From positions 19,559 through 83,558 of the forward strand of contig NZMJ01000122.1 in NCBI GenBank assembly GCA_002692855.1: a stretch of 64,000 bases of DNA. Reading direction: 5' to 3'. Below the pieces are notes generated by a model, which was given only the letters and a program-made list of their open reading frames with translations, was not told where the DNA came from and did not search any database. Source of the DNA: Maricaulis sp. (lineage in GTDB: Bacteria; Pseudomonadota; Alphaproteobacteria; Caulobacterales; Maricaulaceae). Below are positions 7,401-16,028 of the stretch, piece after piece (position 1 is the first letter of the stretch; each line of letters begins with the position of its first letter). The translations under genes were made by a program, and so were the position numbers.

Positions 7401-9479
7401 TCAGAAGCTGGCCGACAGCGTCACGCGTCCGGTCAGCGGTGCGCCCGGGGCAATATTGTTGTCGCCGTGCGCGGTGTACCAGTAGTCCTCGCCGGTCAGG
7501 TTTTCCAGGTTCAGCTGGACGTCGAACCGGTCATTGATCGCGTAGAAAATCCCCGCATCGACCCGCGTATAGGCGGGCAGGGTCACGGCATTGCTGATCG
7601 AGGCGAATTGTTCGCCCTGGTGGATCACACCCAGTGCGACATCGAGACGCTCGGTCACGGCAATCCGGTTCCACAGCGAGGCACTGAAATCGGGAACCAG
7701 CGGAACGTCGCGGCCGGCGGGCGCCGACGTCGTGGTCGACGTGATTTCCGAGTTCTGGATCGCAGCGGCGCCGATGATGTTCCAGCCGCGGCGCACTTCG
7801 CCTTGGACCGAGACCTCAAAGCCCTCAGAGCGTTGCGAACCGGTCAGCACCGTGGTGCCCGGCACCGCGCCTGCCGCCCGGGTATTGGTCCGGTCGAGGC
7901 GATAGAGCGTTGCGCTGACCAGCAACTGGTCATTGGGCTGGAAGCGGACCCCGATCTCGGAATTCTCGAATTCCTCCGGGTCGAGGGCGGCGCGGCTGGC
8001 ATCAAGTGAACTGAACTGGTCGCCCGATTGCGGCAGCGACGCCCGGCTCCAGCCGCCATAAAGCGACACGCCCGGCGTCACTTCCCAGATCAGTCCGGCG
8101 CGCGGCGAGACGAACTCGTCGGTCCGTGCGTAATCGCTCTGCCCCGGGATCCGGTCGGTATAGCTCAGGTCGAACCGGTCAAACCGGACACCCGCTACCG
8201 CCGTCAGCGTGTTGGTCAGGGCGATCTGGTCCTGGATCAGCACTGCGGCGAAATCCAGGTCGTTGGAATTGTCGCGGGCCAGCGGGAGATTGAGGTTCGG
8301 CGTGTAGGTGCGGCCGCGGTCGGTGATGGAAAACACCGCCGCCGGACCGTTGATCCGCGTATTCACGCTTTCCTGCCGGCCGGCTTCAAGGCCGATCAGG
8401 ATTGTGTGCTGCATGCCGGCCAGGACCGGTTCCCAGATCAGGTCCGCCTGCGCCAGCAGGTTCTGACGGGTCGTTCCCGAATTGTAGGACGAGATCGAAA
8501 CCGTTCCGGCGACCGGATCGACCGGGCCCCCAGGATAGGTGTTCTGGTAGAATTTGTCGTAATCGCCGAATGACACGGACCCGCGAAAGGACAGCGTGTC
8601 CGACAATTCGTGCGACAGGACACCGCGCAGCGTTGCGACCTCGATCTCGCTGTAGGAAGCGTCCGGATTGCCGAAAAAGCTGCGGGTCGAACCCGGCCAG
8701 GGACGGCCATTCTGCGACGGGACACCGCGATCGACCGTACGATCATCGCTGAAATATTCGCCGAAGATTTCCAGGCGCGTCCGGTCGGAAATGTCGAACC
8801 GCACCGCCGGAGCCAGGCCCCGACGCTCGATCTCGACATCGTCGCGGAAGCTGCCGCTGTCCTCGAGCACTGCATTGAGGCGGAATCCGAAATCGGGCGA
8901 CAGGGCCGTACCGAAATCGCCGGAAACCCGGCGTTGGCCTTCGCTGCCCAGCGTGACGCTCAACGCCCGAACATCGCGTCCGTCGGCGGGCTTGCTGACG
9001 CGGTTGATGGCACCGCCGCCCGTCCCGCGGCCAAAGACCAGCGCGGCCGCGCCTTTGATCACATCGACCCGCTCCACATTGTAGAGGTCGCGCAGATACT
9101 GCAGGTCATCGCGCATGCCATCGACGAAGAAATCCGACGTGGTCTGGTTGCCCCGGAATACCGGGGCATCACGGTGGCCTTCGCCCTGCTCCATCGTCAC
9201 GCCCGGCACATAGCGCACCAGCTCGTCCATGCCGCTCATCGCCTGGTCGTCGATGACGTCGCGGGTGATGATGTAGACCGATTGCGGGATTTCCTCGATC
9301 GGCGTGTCCGTGCGCGTCACTGAACGGCTGTCGTCCTCGCGGTAGGAATTACGCAGACCGTAGACATACAGCACGTCGCCGGAACGCGCGGCGGGCTCGG
9401 CCCCGGTTTCGGTTTGGGCGAAGGCAGCCGCCGGCAGGAGCGCGCCGAGCGCGGCACCGGCAAGAAACATGGAACGCAT
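7401..9479 (-). CDS. TonB-dependent siderophore receptor
   Basis: 692 residues from the start MRSMFLAGAALGALLPAAAFAQ, a signal peptide ending at the Gln after AFA. An alternative ATG lies five codons upstream at 9494. The plug domain has IEEIPQSVYIITRDVIDDQ, VPGVTMEQGEGHRDAPVFRGNQTT region and IKGAAALVFGRGTGGGAIN, the classic siderophore-receptor signature. The remainder forms the 22-strand barrel and ends in LTGRVTLSASF with terminal Phe. It would import a ferric siderophore or similar chelate across the outer membrane using TonB energy. Ligand specificity cannot be read. It stands alone between two terminators. Confidence 0.93.
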   Translation of the reverse strand: MRSMFLAGAALGALLPAAAFAQTETGAEPAARSGDVLYVYGLRNSYREDDSRSVTRTDTPIEEIPQSVYIITRDVIDDQAMSGMDELVRYVPGVTMEQGEGHRDAPVFRGNQTTSDFFVDGMRDDLQYLRDLYNVERVDVIKGAAALVFGRGTGGGAINRVSKPADGRDVRALSVTLGSEGQRRVSGDFGTALSPDFGFRLNAVLEDSGSFRDDVEIERRGLAPAVRFDISDRTRLEIFGEYFSDDRTVDRGVPSQNGRPWPGSTRSFFGNPDASYSEIEVATLRGVLSHELSDTLSFRGSVSFGDYDKFYQNTYPGGPVDPVAGTVSISSYNSGTTRQNLLAQADLIWEPVLAGMQHTILIGLEAGRQESVNTRINGPAAVFSITDRGRTYTPNLNLPLARDNSNDLDFAAVLIQDQIALTNTLTAVAGVRFDRFDLSYTDRIPGQSDYARTDEFVSPRAGLIWEVTPGVSLYGGWSRASLPQSGDQFSSLDASRAALDPEEFENSEIGVRFQPNDQLLVSATLYRLDRTNTRAAGAVPGTTVLTGSQRSEGFEVSVQGEVRRGWNIIGAAAIQNSEITSTTTSAPAGRDVPLVPDFSASLWNRIAVTERLDVALGVIHQGEQFASISNAVTLPAYTRVDAGIFYAINDRFDVQLNLENLTGEDYWYTAHGDNNIAPGAPLTGRVTLSASF

Positions 9480-9545
9480 GGAAAACCCCGTCATGAATGC
9501 GAATGACGTGCATTTACCGGCCCGGAGGGCGGGTTGTCCATGCCA

Positions 9546-9563
9546 GATAAGAATGAAAATCAG
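9546..9563. promoter_or_regulatory. Possible Fur-like AT-rich box upstream of the receptor gene
   Basis: GATAAGAATGAAAATCAG lies 67-84 bases upstream of the receptor start in an otherwise GC-rich region and loosely resembles repeated Fur hexamers (GATAAT). The match is weak; the context (a siderophore receptor) is the main reason to list it. Confidence 0.25.
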
Positions 9564-9588
9564 TTCCAGTCGCAGTCCGATATCATGA

Positions 9589-9617
9589 AAAAGGCCGGGC
9601 AATGCGCCCGGCCTTGT
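9589..9617. terminator. Terminator after the SDR gene
   Basis: Stem AAGGCCGGGC / GCCCGGCCTT (9591-9600, 9606-9615) with loop AATGC, flanked by A-rich sequence on the left. Reading leftward it follows the SDR stop by 23 bases and gives a T-rich tail. Its stem is nearly the same sequence as the terminator at 7350, so the receptor gene is bracketed by two matching hairpins. Confidence 0.85.
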
Positions 9618-9639
9618 CATGTCAGCGAAGTGAATTCGC

Positions 9640-10419
9640 CTATTTCGGACCCATTCGCGCGCCCGCATCGAGGCGCACGCATTCGGCATTGATATAGGTG
9701 TTCTCGACCATGAAGGCGACGAGATCGGCATATTCCTCGGGGGTACCGAAACGCTGCGGGAATTGCAGGTGCGCCATGAGGTTGGTTTTCACTTCCGGCG
9801 GCATCTGCTTGTAGATCGGCGTCTCGAAGAAGCCCGGCAGGATGGTGTTCACCCGGACGCCCTCGCGCGCGAGGTCGCGCGCCATCGGCAGCGTCATGCC
9901 GTAAATGCCGCCCTTTGATGCCGAATAGGCGACCTGGCCGATCTGACCGTCCTGCGCCGCGACCGAGGCGGTGTTGACGATGATGCCCCGCTCGCCGTCT
10001 TCCATCGGGTCGGCATGCAGCATGCCCTCGGCAGCCTTCGCCGCGCAGGTGAAGGAACCGATCAGGTTGATCGCGATCACCTTGGCGAAGCCGTCAATCT
10101 TGTGGCTCATGATGTCGCCCGACGAGGACCGGCGGGCCGTCTTTTCGGCCCAGCCGATACCGGCGCAGTTGACCAGGATGCGTTCCTGCCCGTGCGCGGC
10201 GCGGGCTTTCTCGAACCCGGCGATGACACTGGCCTCGTCGGCGACATTCACCTTGCAGAATACGCCGCCCAACTCCTTCGCCAGGGCTTCGCCGCGCTCT
10301 TCATTGAGGTCGAACAGGGCGACCTTGGCGCCGCCGGCCGCCAGGCGGCGGGCCGATCCTTCGCCGAGGCCGGACGCCCCTCCGGTCACAACGGCGGCAA
10401 TATCCTTGGACAGCTTCAT
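9640..10419 (-). CDS. Short-chain dehydrogenase, 3-hydroxyacyl-CoA dehydrogenase type-2 like
   Basis: 259 residues from MKLSKDIAAVVTGG. NAD-binding motif TGGASGLGEG, then ALFDLNEE, the NCAGI variant of NNAG, a catalytic Ser in VNTASVAAQ and YSASK as YxxxK. DGQIGQVAYSASKGGI and TPIYKQMP closely resemble HSD17B10/type-2 3-hydroxyacyl-CoA dehydrogenases, so oxidation of short 3-hydroxyacyl-CoA or related beta-hydroxy substrates with NAD is likely. Monocistronic as far as can be seen. Substrate assignment is inference from the family. Confidence 0.87.
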   Translation of the reverse strand: MKLSKDIAAVVTGGASGLGEGSARRLAAGGAKVALFDLNEERGEALAKELGGVFCKVNVADEASVIAGFEKARAAHGQERILVNCAGIGWAEKTARRSSSGDIMSHKIDGFAKVIAINLIGSFTCAAKAAEGMLHADPMEDGERGIIVNTASVAAQDGQIGQVAYSASKGGIYGMTLPMARDLAREGVRVNTILPGFFETPIYKQMPPEVKTNLMAHLQFPQRFGTPEEYADLVAFMVENTYINAECVRLDAGARMGPK

Positions 10420-10580
10420 CGGTGCATTCCCTGATCTTCGATGGTGGACTCTTGTGTGGCGGGCAGATAACCCGCCCCCGCACTGTCCGCCAAGCCCCTT
10501 CATGGGTCTTCTTGCCGCGCGCGAGCGGTGCTAGAGCTTTTGTCCCGGCTGACTGTGCCGGGAAGACAAGGAAATCGACG

Positions 10581-11453
10581 ATGTCCTCCAGCCCTGTCGC
10601 CCTCGTCCTGCATGGTGGTGCCGGCGTCCTCGCTGCGCGCAGCTATGACCGGGAGATCGATCACCTGCGCAGCCTGGCCGAGCGCGGCCGGACCCTTTTG
10701 CAGGACGGCATGTCCGCGCTCGACGTTGTCACCGATCTGACGCGCGCAATGGAGGCGTCCGGCCTCTATGTCGCCGGCAAGGGGTCCGCGCCGAACATCG
10801 AGGGCCGCTACGAACTCGACGCCGCCATCATGGACGGTCCGTGCCGCATGGCGGGCGCGGTCGCGGCGCTGGAAGGCTTCATCTCGCCCGTTGATGCCGC
10901 GCGGATGGTCATGGAGCGTACGCCGCATGTCATGCTGGCCGGTGACGGGGCGGCCCGCCTGTCCCGCAAGAACGGGCTCGAGGAGGTGGGTGATCCCGAT
11001 CTCTATTACAAACCCGCCGCCGTGGCCGACAATCGCGCCATCGCGACCGGAACGGTCGGCTGCGTCGCGCTGGACGCGGAAGGCCGCCTTGCGGCTGCCA
11101 CCTCGACCGGCGGCACGCTGAAGAAGACGCCGGGCCGCGTCGGCGATTGCCCGCTGATCGGCTCCGGCACCTGGGCGGACACCGAAGTCGCCGTGTCCTG
11201 CACCGGCCAGGGCGAGTATTTCATTCGCGCCCTGGCGGCCGGCACCGTCGCATCGCGGGTTCGCTATCTGGGTGAAAGCCCGGACGAGGCGGCCCGCTAC
11301 GCCCTCAAGGACGTCAAACGCCTTGGCGGCGATGGCGGAATCATCGCGGTCGGCAAGGACGGACGCGTCGCCTTCCCGTGGAATTCCGAAGGCATGAAGC
11401 ACGCAGTCCTGCACGCTGACGGCCGCATCACGGCGGGTGTGAAAGCCGAATGA
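10581..11453 (+). CDS. Isoaspartyl peptidase / plant-type L-asparaginase (Ntn hydrolase)
   Basis: 290 residues beginning MSSSPVALVLHGGAG, the standard N-terminus of the family. The autocleavage site is at Gly157-Thr158 (ATGTVGCVALD), where the threonine becomes the catalytic nucleophile of the beta subunit. STGG and GTWAD are conserved substrate-pocket elements. The enzyme cleaves beta-aspartyl dipeptides or L-asparagine. The downstream stop overlaps the start of the SPOUT methyltransferase gene (ATGA), so the two are translationally coupled. Confidence 0.92.
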   Translation: MSSSPVALVLHGGAGVLAARSYDREIDHLRSLAERGRTLLQDGMSALDVVTDLTRAMEASGLYVAGKGSAPNIEGRYELDAAIMDGPCRMAGAVAALEGFISPVDAARMVMERTPHVMLAGDGAARLSRKNGLEEVGDPDLYYKPAAVADNRAIATGTVGCVALDAEGRLAAATSTGGTLKKTPGRVGDCPLIGSGTWADTEVAVSCTGQGEYFIRALAAGTVASRVRYLGESPDEAARYALKDVKRLGGDGGIIAVGKDGRVAFPWNSEGMKHAVLHADGRITAGVKAE

Positions 11454-12007
11454 CGGGCGATACGGCGACACGGCCCATCCGCCCCTTGCGCGGCTATTTC
11501 GGCGTTGGCGTGGAAGGCATCTCCAAGCCGATGAATCTGGGCGCCATCCTGCGCACCGCGCACGCCTTCGGGGCCAGCTTCGCCTTCACGGTCGATGCGC
11601 ACCACAAGGCGCTCGACGTGTTCCAGTCCGATACCGCGCGCAGCTTCCGAAACGTGCCCTATTACGGGTGGGACGGGGTCGACGACATGGCTCTGCCGCA
11701 GGGGTGCAGCCTGGTTGGGATCGAGCTGACCGATGATGCGGTGGACCTGCCCAGCTTCCGGCATCCGCGGGCCTGCGCCTATGTGCTGGGCCGCGAACGC
11801 GGCTCCCTGACCCCGGAAATGCAGGCCCGGTGCGAGCATATCGTGCGCATCCCGACGAAATTTTGCGTCAATGTCTCGGTTGCGGCGGCGATCACGCTTT
11901 ACGACCGGACGCTGGCGATGGGCGGCTACCCGGATCGCCCGATCATGCCCGGTGGCCCCGAGCTGGGATCAGAGGAAAGCTGGTTCGCGCCCAAGATCCG
12001 GCGCTAG
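11450..12007 (+). CDS. SPOUT (TrmH/SpoU-family) RNA methyltransferase
   Basis: 185 residues, one SPOUT domain with no extra RNA-binding domain. Motif 1 is SKPMNLGAILRTAHAFG with the conserved Asn and Arg, motif 2 is AYVLGRERGSL, and motif 3 is IPTKFCVNVSVAAAITLYDR, which forms the trefoil knot and SAM site. Members usually 2'-O-methylate ribose in tRNA or rRNA. The site modified here is not predictable. It overlaps the preceding peptidase gene by four bases. Confidence 0.9.
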   Translation: MTGDTATRPIRPLRGYFGVGVEGISKPMNLGAILRTAHAFGASFAFTVDAHHKALDVFQSDTARSFRNVPYYGWDGVDDMALPQGCSLVGIELTDDAVDLPSFRHPRACAYVLGRERGSLTPEMQARCEHIVRIPTKFCVNVSVAAAITLYDRTLAMGGYPDRPIMPGGPELGSEESWFAPKIRR

Positions 12008-12690
12008 CCCAGGAATTTCTGGACCACGCCCAGCACGCCCTTGAACTCCAGCGCGCCCTCGGTCACCGCGAGCGCGTAGCAGACGTCGCCGGGCTCGGCG
12101 ATCGGACGGTGGGTCGTCTGCCCGTCCACGGATGCCAGGTCCCCGGCGCCATACCGGTTGTTGCCGTCATGAAAGGCGCCGGTCAGGACCAGCGTGAATT
12201 CGCGGCCCGCATGGGTATGGCTCGGCGCACCATGACCCGGCTCGATCCGCAATAGTTCGGCAATCGCGCCGCCTTCGCGCTCAAGCTCGATCCGGCGCAC
12301 GCCGGGCGCGGCGAAGCGCCACTCGGCGCCCTGGTCGAGCACCCGGTCGCGCAGCGGTTCGGGCAGCGCCAGGATGTCGTCCAGCCATTTTGCGCCGCTC
12401 CGGGCCGCCGTCACGGAATCCGGGTCCTCAGGGGACAGGCCGGCGGCCTCGCCGGCACCGGCCTCCAGGGCCTCGATGGCGGCCAGAGCCACCGCCTCGG
12501 CCCGGTCCGACAGCGCAAGTCCGTCCTGCGATTCCAGCATCGCGCCGCCCAGCACCTCGCCCTCACGCACGCACGCCGCCACATCCCCGCGCAGCGTGGC
12601 ATGCGTCTCCACCAGCAGGCGCAGGGGCGCGCCCAGCCGTCCGGCGGCGTAGTCACTGGCCAGGGATGTTGCCGTCGCAGGGGACATCAA
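12004..12690 (-). CDS. ChrR-family anti-sigma factor with cupin domain
   Basis: 228 residues. The N-terminal part (LASDYAAGRLGAPLRLLVETH) is the anti-sigma (ASD) fold of ChrR. The C-terminal part is a cupin (PSHTHAGREFTLVLTGAFHD, about 150-175, then GDLASVDGQTTHRP). It should hold the ECF sigma factor encoded just upstream inactive until a signal is sensed through the cupin. The usual ASD zinc ligands H-x3-C-x2-C are reduced to His30 only: the cysteine positions are Arg34 and Val37, and the N-terminal His is absent. It converges on the SPOUT gene with a 4-base overlap. Confidence 0.85.
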   Translation of the reverse strand: MMSPATATSLASDYAAGRLGAPLRLLVETHATLRGDVAACVREGEVLGGAMLESQDGLALSDRAEAVALAAIEALEAGAGEAAGLSPEDPDSVTAARSGAKWLDDILALPEPLRDRVLDQGAEWRFAAPGVRRIELEREGGAIAELLRIEPGHGAPSHTHAGREFTLVLTGAFHDGNNRYGAGDLASVDGQTTHRPIAEPGDVCYALAVTEGALEFKGVLGVVQKFLG

Positions 12691-12750
12691 AAGAATTCCG
12701 TGTGGTCGAGACCGGCGGATATGGACCGGTTTACGTATACGTCAAGCGCG

Positions 12751-13332
12751 TCAGATGTCGTCACGATCAAGCGCCTCTCTCAATTTGTCGAAGGCAAGCC
12801 GGAGGCGCGATTTGACCGTCCCGAGCGGAAGACCTTCCGATTCAGCAATTTGCGAATGACTGAGCCCGTCAAAGAAGGCCCGGCGCAGCAAGGTCATCTG
12901 CTCACCCGGCAGCAGGGTCAGCGCCGCCCGCACCCGGGTCTCGCGGTCGCGCGCGAACATGGCGTCGTCGGGTGCCTCCACGCCGGGCGGTTGCAGCATC
13001 GGTTCGTCGGCATCCAGCGGCGGCTTTCCATCCTTGCGCGCCAGGTCGATGCGCCGGTTGCGCGCAATGCGATAGATCCAGGTCGAGGCCGAGGCCTGGC
13101 GCGCATCGAACTGCGCCGCCTTGCGCCAGACCGTGATCATGACTTCCTGTGTCAGTTCTTCGGCCGTCGCGTCATCGCTGGCCAGGCGTCTGAGATACGC
13201 CTTGATGCGGGGGGCGAAGAAGGCGAACAGCTCCGAAAAGGCTGCGCGGTCCTTGCCGGCGCACGCCACGACCAGCCCGTCGAGACGGGCGCGCCGCGCG
13301 GCATCGCCATCCGGTGTGCTGGTGTCGTTCAC
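12751..13332 (-). CDS. ECF sigma factor, RpoE/ChrR-type (ECF11-like)
   Basis: 193 residues. Sigma region 2 includes AEELTQEVMITVWRKAAQFD and STWIYRIARNRRIDLAR; region 4 is LLRRAFFDGLSHSQIAESEG followed by LPLGTVKSRLRLAFDKLR. The 60-bp spacing to the ChrR-like gene downstream on the same strand makes it a sigma/anti-sigma pair. In Rhodobacter and Caulobacter such pairs respond to singlet oxygen, heavy metals or organic peroxides; the signal here is unknown. A start with MNDTSTPDGD is used; the next candidate would remove part of region 2. Confidence 0.93.
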   Translation of the reverse strand: MNDTSTPDGDAARRARLDGLVVACAGKDRAAFSELFAFFAPRIKAYLRRLASDDATAEELTQEVMITVWRKAAQFDARQASASTWIYRIARNRRIDLARKDGKPPLDADEPMLQPPGVEAPDDAMFARDRETRVRAALTLLPGEQMTLLRRAFFDGLSHSQIAESEGLPLGTVKSRLRLAFDKLREALDRDDI

Positions 13333-13508
13333 GCTGCGCCCTTCACGGCCCGCTCACCGTCTGCTTGTCCGGCAGGTTGCGTCCGCAATCAAGTCTCGTC
13401 CCCGGCGTGAATCAATCCTGCGTTAATCGGTACACGCCATGAATTGGCCGCGTTGGCCTGCTGCAAGAAGCGCCAACCCGTGATGACCGTTCCGGAGTGT
13501 GACCCCAG

Positions 13509-14003
13509 ATGATCCGCCTTCTCGCCTGCCTGACCGCTGCAACGCTCGCCCTCGCCGCCCCGGCTTCGGCCCAGACCTCGCGCGGCAATTATTCCGACTG
13601 GCATGTCTTCACACTCGATGGCCCTGACGGTCTGGTCTGCTATGCGCTGACGACGCCAACCGAGATGACGCCTCAAAACGTCGATCACGGACAGGTCTTT
13701 TTCATGGTGTCATCCTGGGCCAACAACCAGGCGCGCGAACAGCCGCGCTTCATTTCCGGCTACACGCTGCGCCCGGACAATCCGCCGCGCGCCCGCATCG
13801 GCTCGGACCGTTTCGACATGTTCGTCGCTGACCGCGACGGTTTCGTCGAGGAAACCGAGGACGAGCGCCGCCTGGTCCGCGCCATGAAGGCCGGGGCCGT
13901 GATGCGCGTCGAAGCGACCTCGCAGCGCGGCACCGCCACGGCCTATGAATTCTCGCTGTCAGGGATTACCGCGGCCCTCAACCGGGTCGAGGAATTGTGC
14001 TGA
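13509..14003 (+). CDS. Invasion-associated locus B (IalB) family periplasmic protein
   Basis: 164 residues with a signal peptide (MIRLLACLTAATLALAAPASA). The mature region shows the IalB pattern SDWHVFTLDGPDGLVCYALTTP, followed by VMRVEATSQRGTATAYEFSLSGITAALNRV, which is the typical 'G...t..FSL.Gf..A...i...C' ending. Two cysteines (one in LVCYAL, one near the C-terminus) probably form a disulfide. IalB proteins affect erythrocyte invasion in Bartonella but are widespread in free-living alphaproteobacteria with unknown function. Divergent from the sigma-factor gene. Confidence 0.85.
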   Translation: MIRLLACLTAATLALAAPASAQTSRGNYSDWHVFTLDGPDGLVCYALTTPTEMTPQNVDHGQVFFMVSSWANNQAREQPRFISGYTLRPDNPPRARIGSDRFDMFVADRDGFVEETEDERRLVRAMKAGAVMRVEATSQRGTATAYEFSLSGITAALNRVEELC

Positions 14004-14750
14004 TCAGCGTTTGGGCGGCCCGAAAGGCTTCACCCTCAGCTTGATCTTGTGATCGCCCGGCCCCTTGTCGCCCTGGGGGTAAAGGCCGCGATAATAGGTC
14101 TTCTGCCACTTCTCCTCGACCGCTTCAGGATCGTGGTTCGCCAACCGCTGGGCGAAGTCGGCGCGCTGTTGGCGCCATGCCATGAAATGCTTGTAGGTGT
14201 CGGGATCGGTGTGGATCGACACGATTTCGGGTTCGAGCGTGTCGAACAGGTCGCGCCGCACCGGAAACACGGTGGCAATCGCCTCACCGGCTGAAAACCG
14301 GACCGTGCCCGGCCGGGTAAAGCGCCAGTTCATGGTGAAGGAATAGGGGCTCCAGTCGGTCTCGATCACGCCGGACAGCGGCGCAATCGCGTCCTTGATG
14401 CCGTTCATCGGCCCGGTCACGAAGGTGTTCCACCCCTCCGGCGTGCGCAGCATGAAGCTCAGCTCGAAGGTCAGCACCCCCTCGCCGAAATTGGCAAGCG
14501 GTGCACCTGAGGCCCCCGGCGGAATCGGCCGCTCGGACCGGACGACCACGTCCGCCGGCAGCTCGCCGCCATTCCACTCCGCCTCGAAGTCGAAGGGCGT
14601 GAACACCTCCCAGCCATGCTGGTTGGCCAGCGCCAGCGGCAGGCAGCGATAGGGGAAGGCCTCGCGCGCACTGTCCATCCAGTCGCGGCGGGCTTCGGCA
14701 GGCCGGATCGGCGGGTCACCGGCCACGAGGGGGTAGAGGGTGAACTTCAT
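14004..14750 (-). CDS. DUF6065-family protein
   Basis: 248 residues, soluble, with no signal peptide or membrane segment. The N-terminal stretch RRDWMDSAREAFPYRCLPLALANQHGWEVFTP is the recognisable core of the DUF6065 family. The middle contains strands ending in a WSPYSFTMNWRFTRPG block, and the C-terminus is basic (GDHKIKLRVKPFGPPKR). Members occur near polysaccharide or natural-product modification genes in various bacteria, but no activity is established. It abuts the IalB stop (its own stop at 14004 is adjacent), so the two are convergent with no gap. Confidence 0.72.
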   Translation of the reverse strand: MKFTLYPLVAGDPPIRPAEARRDWMDSAREAFPYRCLPLALANQHGWEVFTPFDFEAEWNGGELPADVVVRSERPIPPGASGAPLANFGEGVLTFELSFMLRTPEGWNTFVTGPMNGIKDAIAPLSGVIETDWSPYSFTMNWRFTRPGTVRFSAGEAIATVFPVRRDLFDTLEPEIVSIHTDPDTYKHFMAWRQQRADFAQRLANHDPEAVEEKWQKTYYRGLYPQGDKGPGDHKIKLRVKPFGPPKR

Positions 14751-14873
14751 GAGCGCGAATCTAGCGAGCTCTCGGGGAGAGGTGAACCACGCGCGTGCTT
14801 ACGCCCTCCCCTTGAAGGGGGAAGGCGCAGGCCAAAGCGCACCCCCCTCGCAAAATCGCCTGATTTGCATTAG

Positions 14874-16028
14874 ATGACGCCCGCCATGACAACCGCACTC
14901 GATCTATACGACCCGACCGCCCGGCCCGCCCCCGGCAAGCCTTCGCTGACCGGCATGACGCGCGACGCCCTGAAACAGGCGCTGATCGATGGCGCGGGCG
15001 TGGAGGAACGCAAGGCCAGGATGCGCGCCGACCAGCTGTGGCGCTGGGTCCATCATCACGGCGCGACCGATTTCGACGCCATGACCAATGTGTCCAAGGA
15101 CTTGCGAGCGGTACTCGAGCAGAATTTCACGCTTGCGCGCCCCGAGATTGTCGAACGCCTGGTCTCGGTCGACGGGACGCGCAAATACCTGATCCGCCTC
15201 GCGCCCGGCGTCGAGTGCGAGACCGTGTTCATTCCCGATGTCGGCAAGTCGGGTGCGCTGTGCGTGTCGAGCCAGGTGGGCTGCACGCTGAATTGCACCT
15301 TCTGCCATACCGGCACGCAGGCGCTGGTGCGAAACCTGACGGCGCAGGAAATTGCCGCCCAGGTCATCATCGCGCGGGACGATCTGAACGAATGGCCGAC
15401 CTCGAACGAGAACCGCCAGATTACCAACATCGTCTTCATGGGCATGGGCGAGCCGCTCTACAATCTCGACCACGTATCGGACGCGATCGACACGATCTCC
15501 GACGGCGACGGCATCTCGATCGGGCGGCGCCGCATCACGGTCTCGACCTCGGGCGTGGTCCCGAAAATCGTCGAGCTGGGCGAGCGCACCGGCGCGATGC
15601 TGGCCATCTCGCTGCACGCGACCAATGACGCGCTGCGCGACGAGCTGGTGCCGCTGAACAAGAAATACCCGCTGGGCGAACTCATGGAGGCGATCCGGCA
15701 ATACCCCAATCTCGGCAATGCCAAGCGCGTCACCTTCGAGTACGTGATGCTGAAGGGTGTCAACGACTCGCTGGCCGAAGCGAAAGCGCTCGTGAAACTC
15801 CTCAAGGGCGTGCCCTCGAAGATCAACCTCATCCCGTTCAATCCGTGGCCGAACAGCCCGTATGAATGCTCGGACTGGGACCAGATCGAGGCTTTCGCCG
15901 AGGTGATCAATCGCGCCGGCTATGCCTCTCCCATCCGCACCCCGCGCGGCCGCGACATCTTCGCGGCCTGCGGACAATTGCGCTCGGAGTCGAAGAAGAT
16001 GCGGGCGAGCGACCGCAAGCGTGCTTAA
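14874..16028 (+). CDS. rlmN: Dual-specificity 23S rRNA/tRNA adenine-C2 methyltransferase (radical SAM)
   Basis: 384 residues. The radical-SAM cluster cysteines are C137-x3-C141-x2-C144 in [13 protein letters not shown], and the methyl-transfer cysteines are Cys115 (VECETV) and the C-terminal cysteine in [19 protein letters not shown] binds SAM and AISLHATND is conserved. RlmN methylates A2503 of 23S rRNA and A37 of some tRNAs. An ATG four codons in (14886) is an equally possible start. Its stop TAA shares one base with the ATG of the AT-rich DUF2971 gene (TAATG), an unusual junction. Confidence 0.96.
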   Translation: MTPAMTTALDLYDPTARPAPGKPSLTGMTRDALKQALIDGAGVEERKARMRADQLWRWVHHHGATDFDAMTNVSKDLRAVLEQNFTLARPEIVERLVSVDGTRKYLIRLAPGVECETVFIPDVGKSGALCVSSQVGCTLNCTFCHTGTQALVRNLTAQEIAAQVIIARDDLNEWPTSNENRQITNIVFMGMGEPLYNLDHVSDAIDTISDGDGISIGRRRITVSTSGVVPKIVELGERTGAMLAISLHATNDALRDELVPLNKKYPLGELMEAIRQYPNLGNAKRVTFEYVMLKGVNDSLAEAKALVKLLKGVPSKINLIPFNPWPNSPYECSDWDQIEAFAEVINRAGYASPIRTPRGRDIFAACGQLRSESKKMRASDRKRA

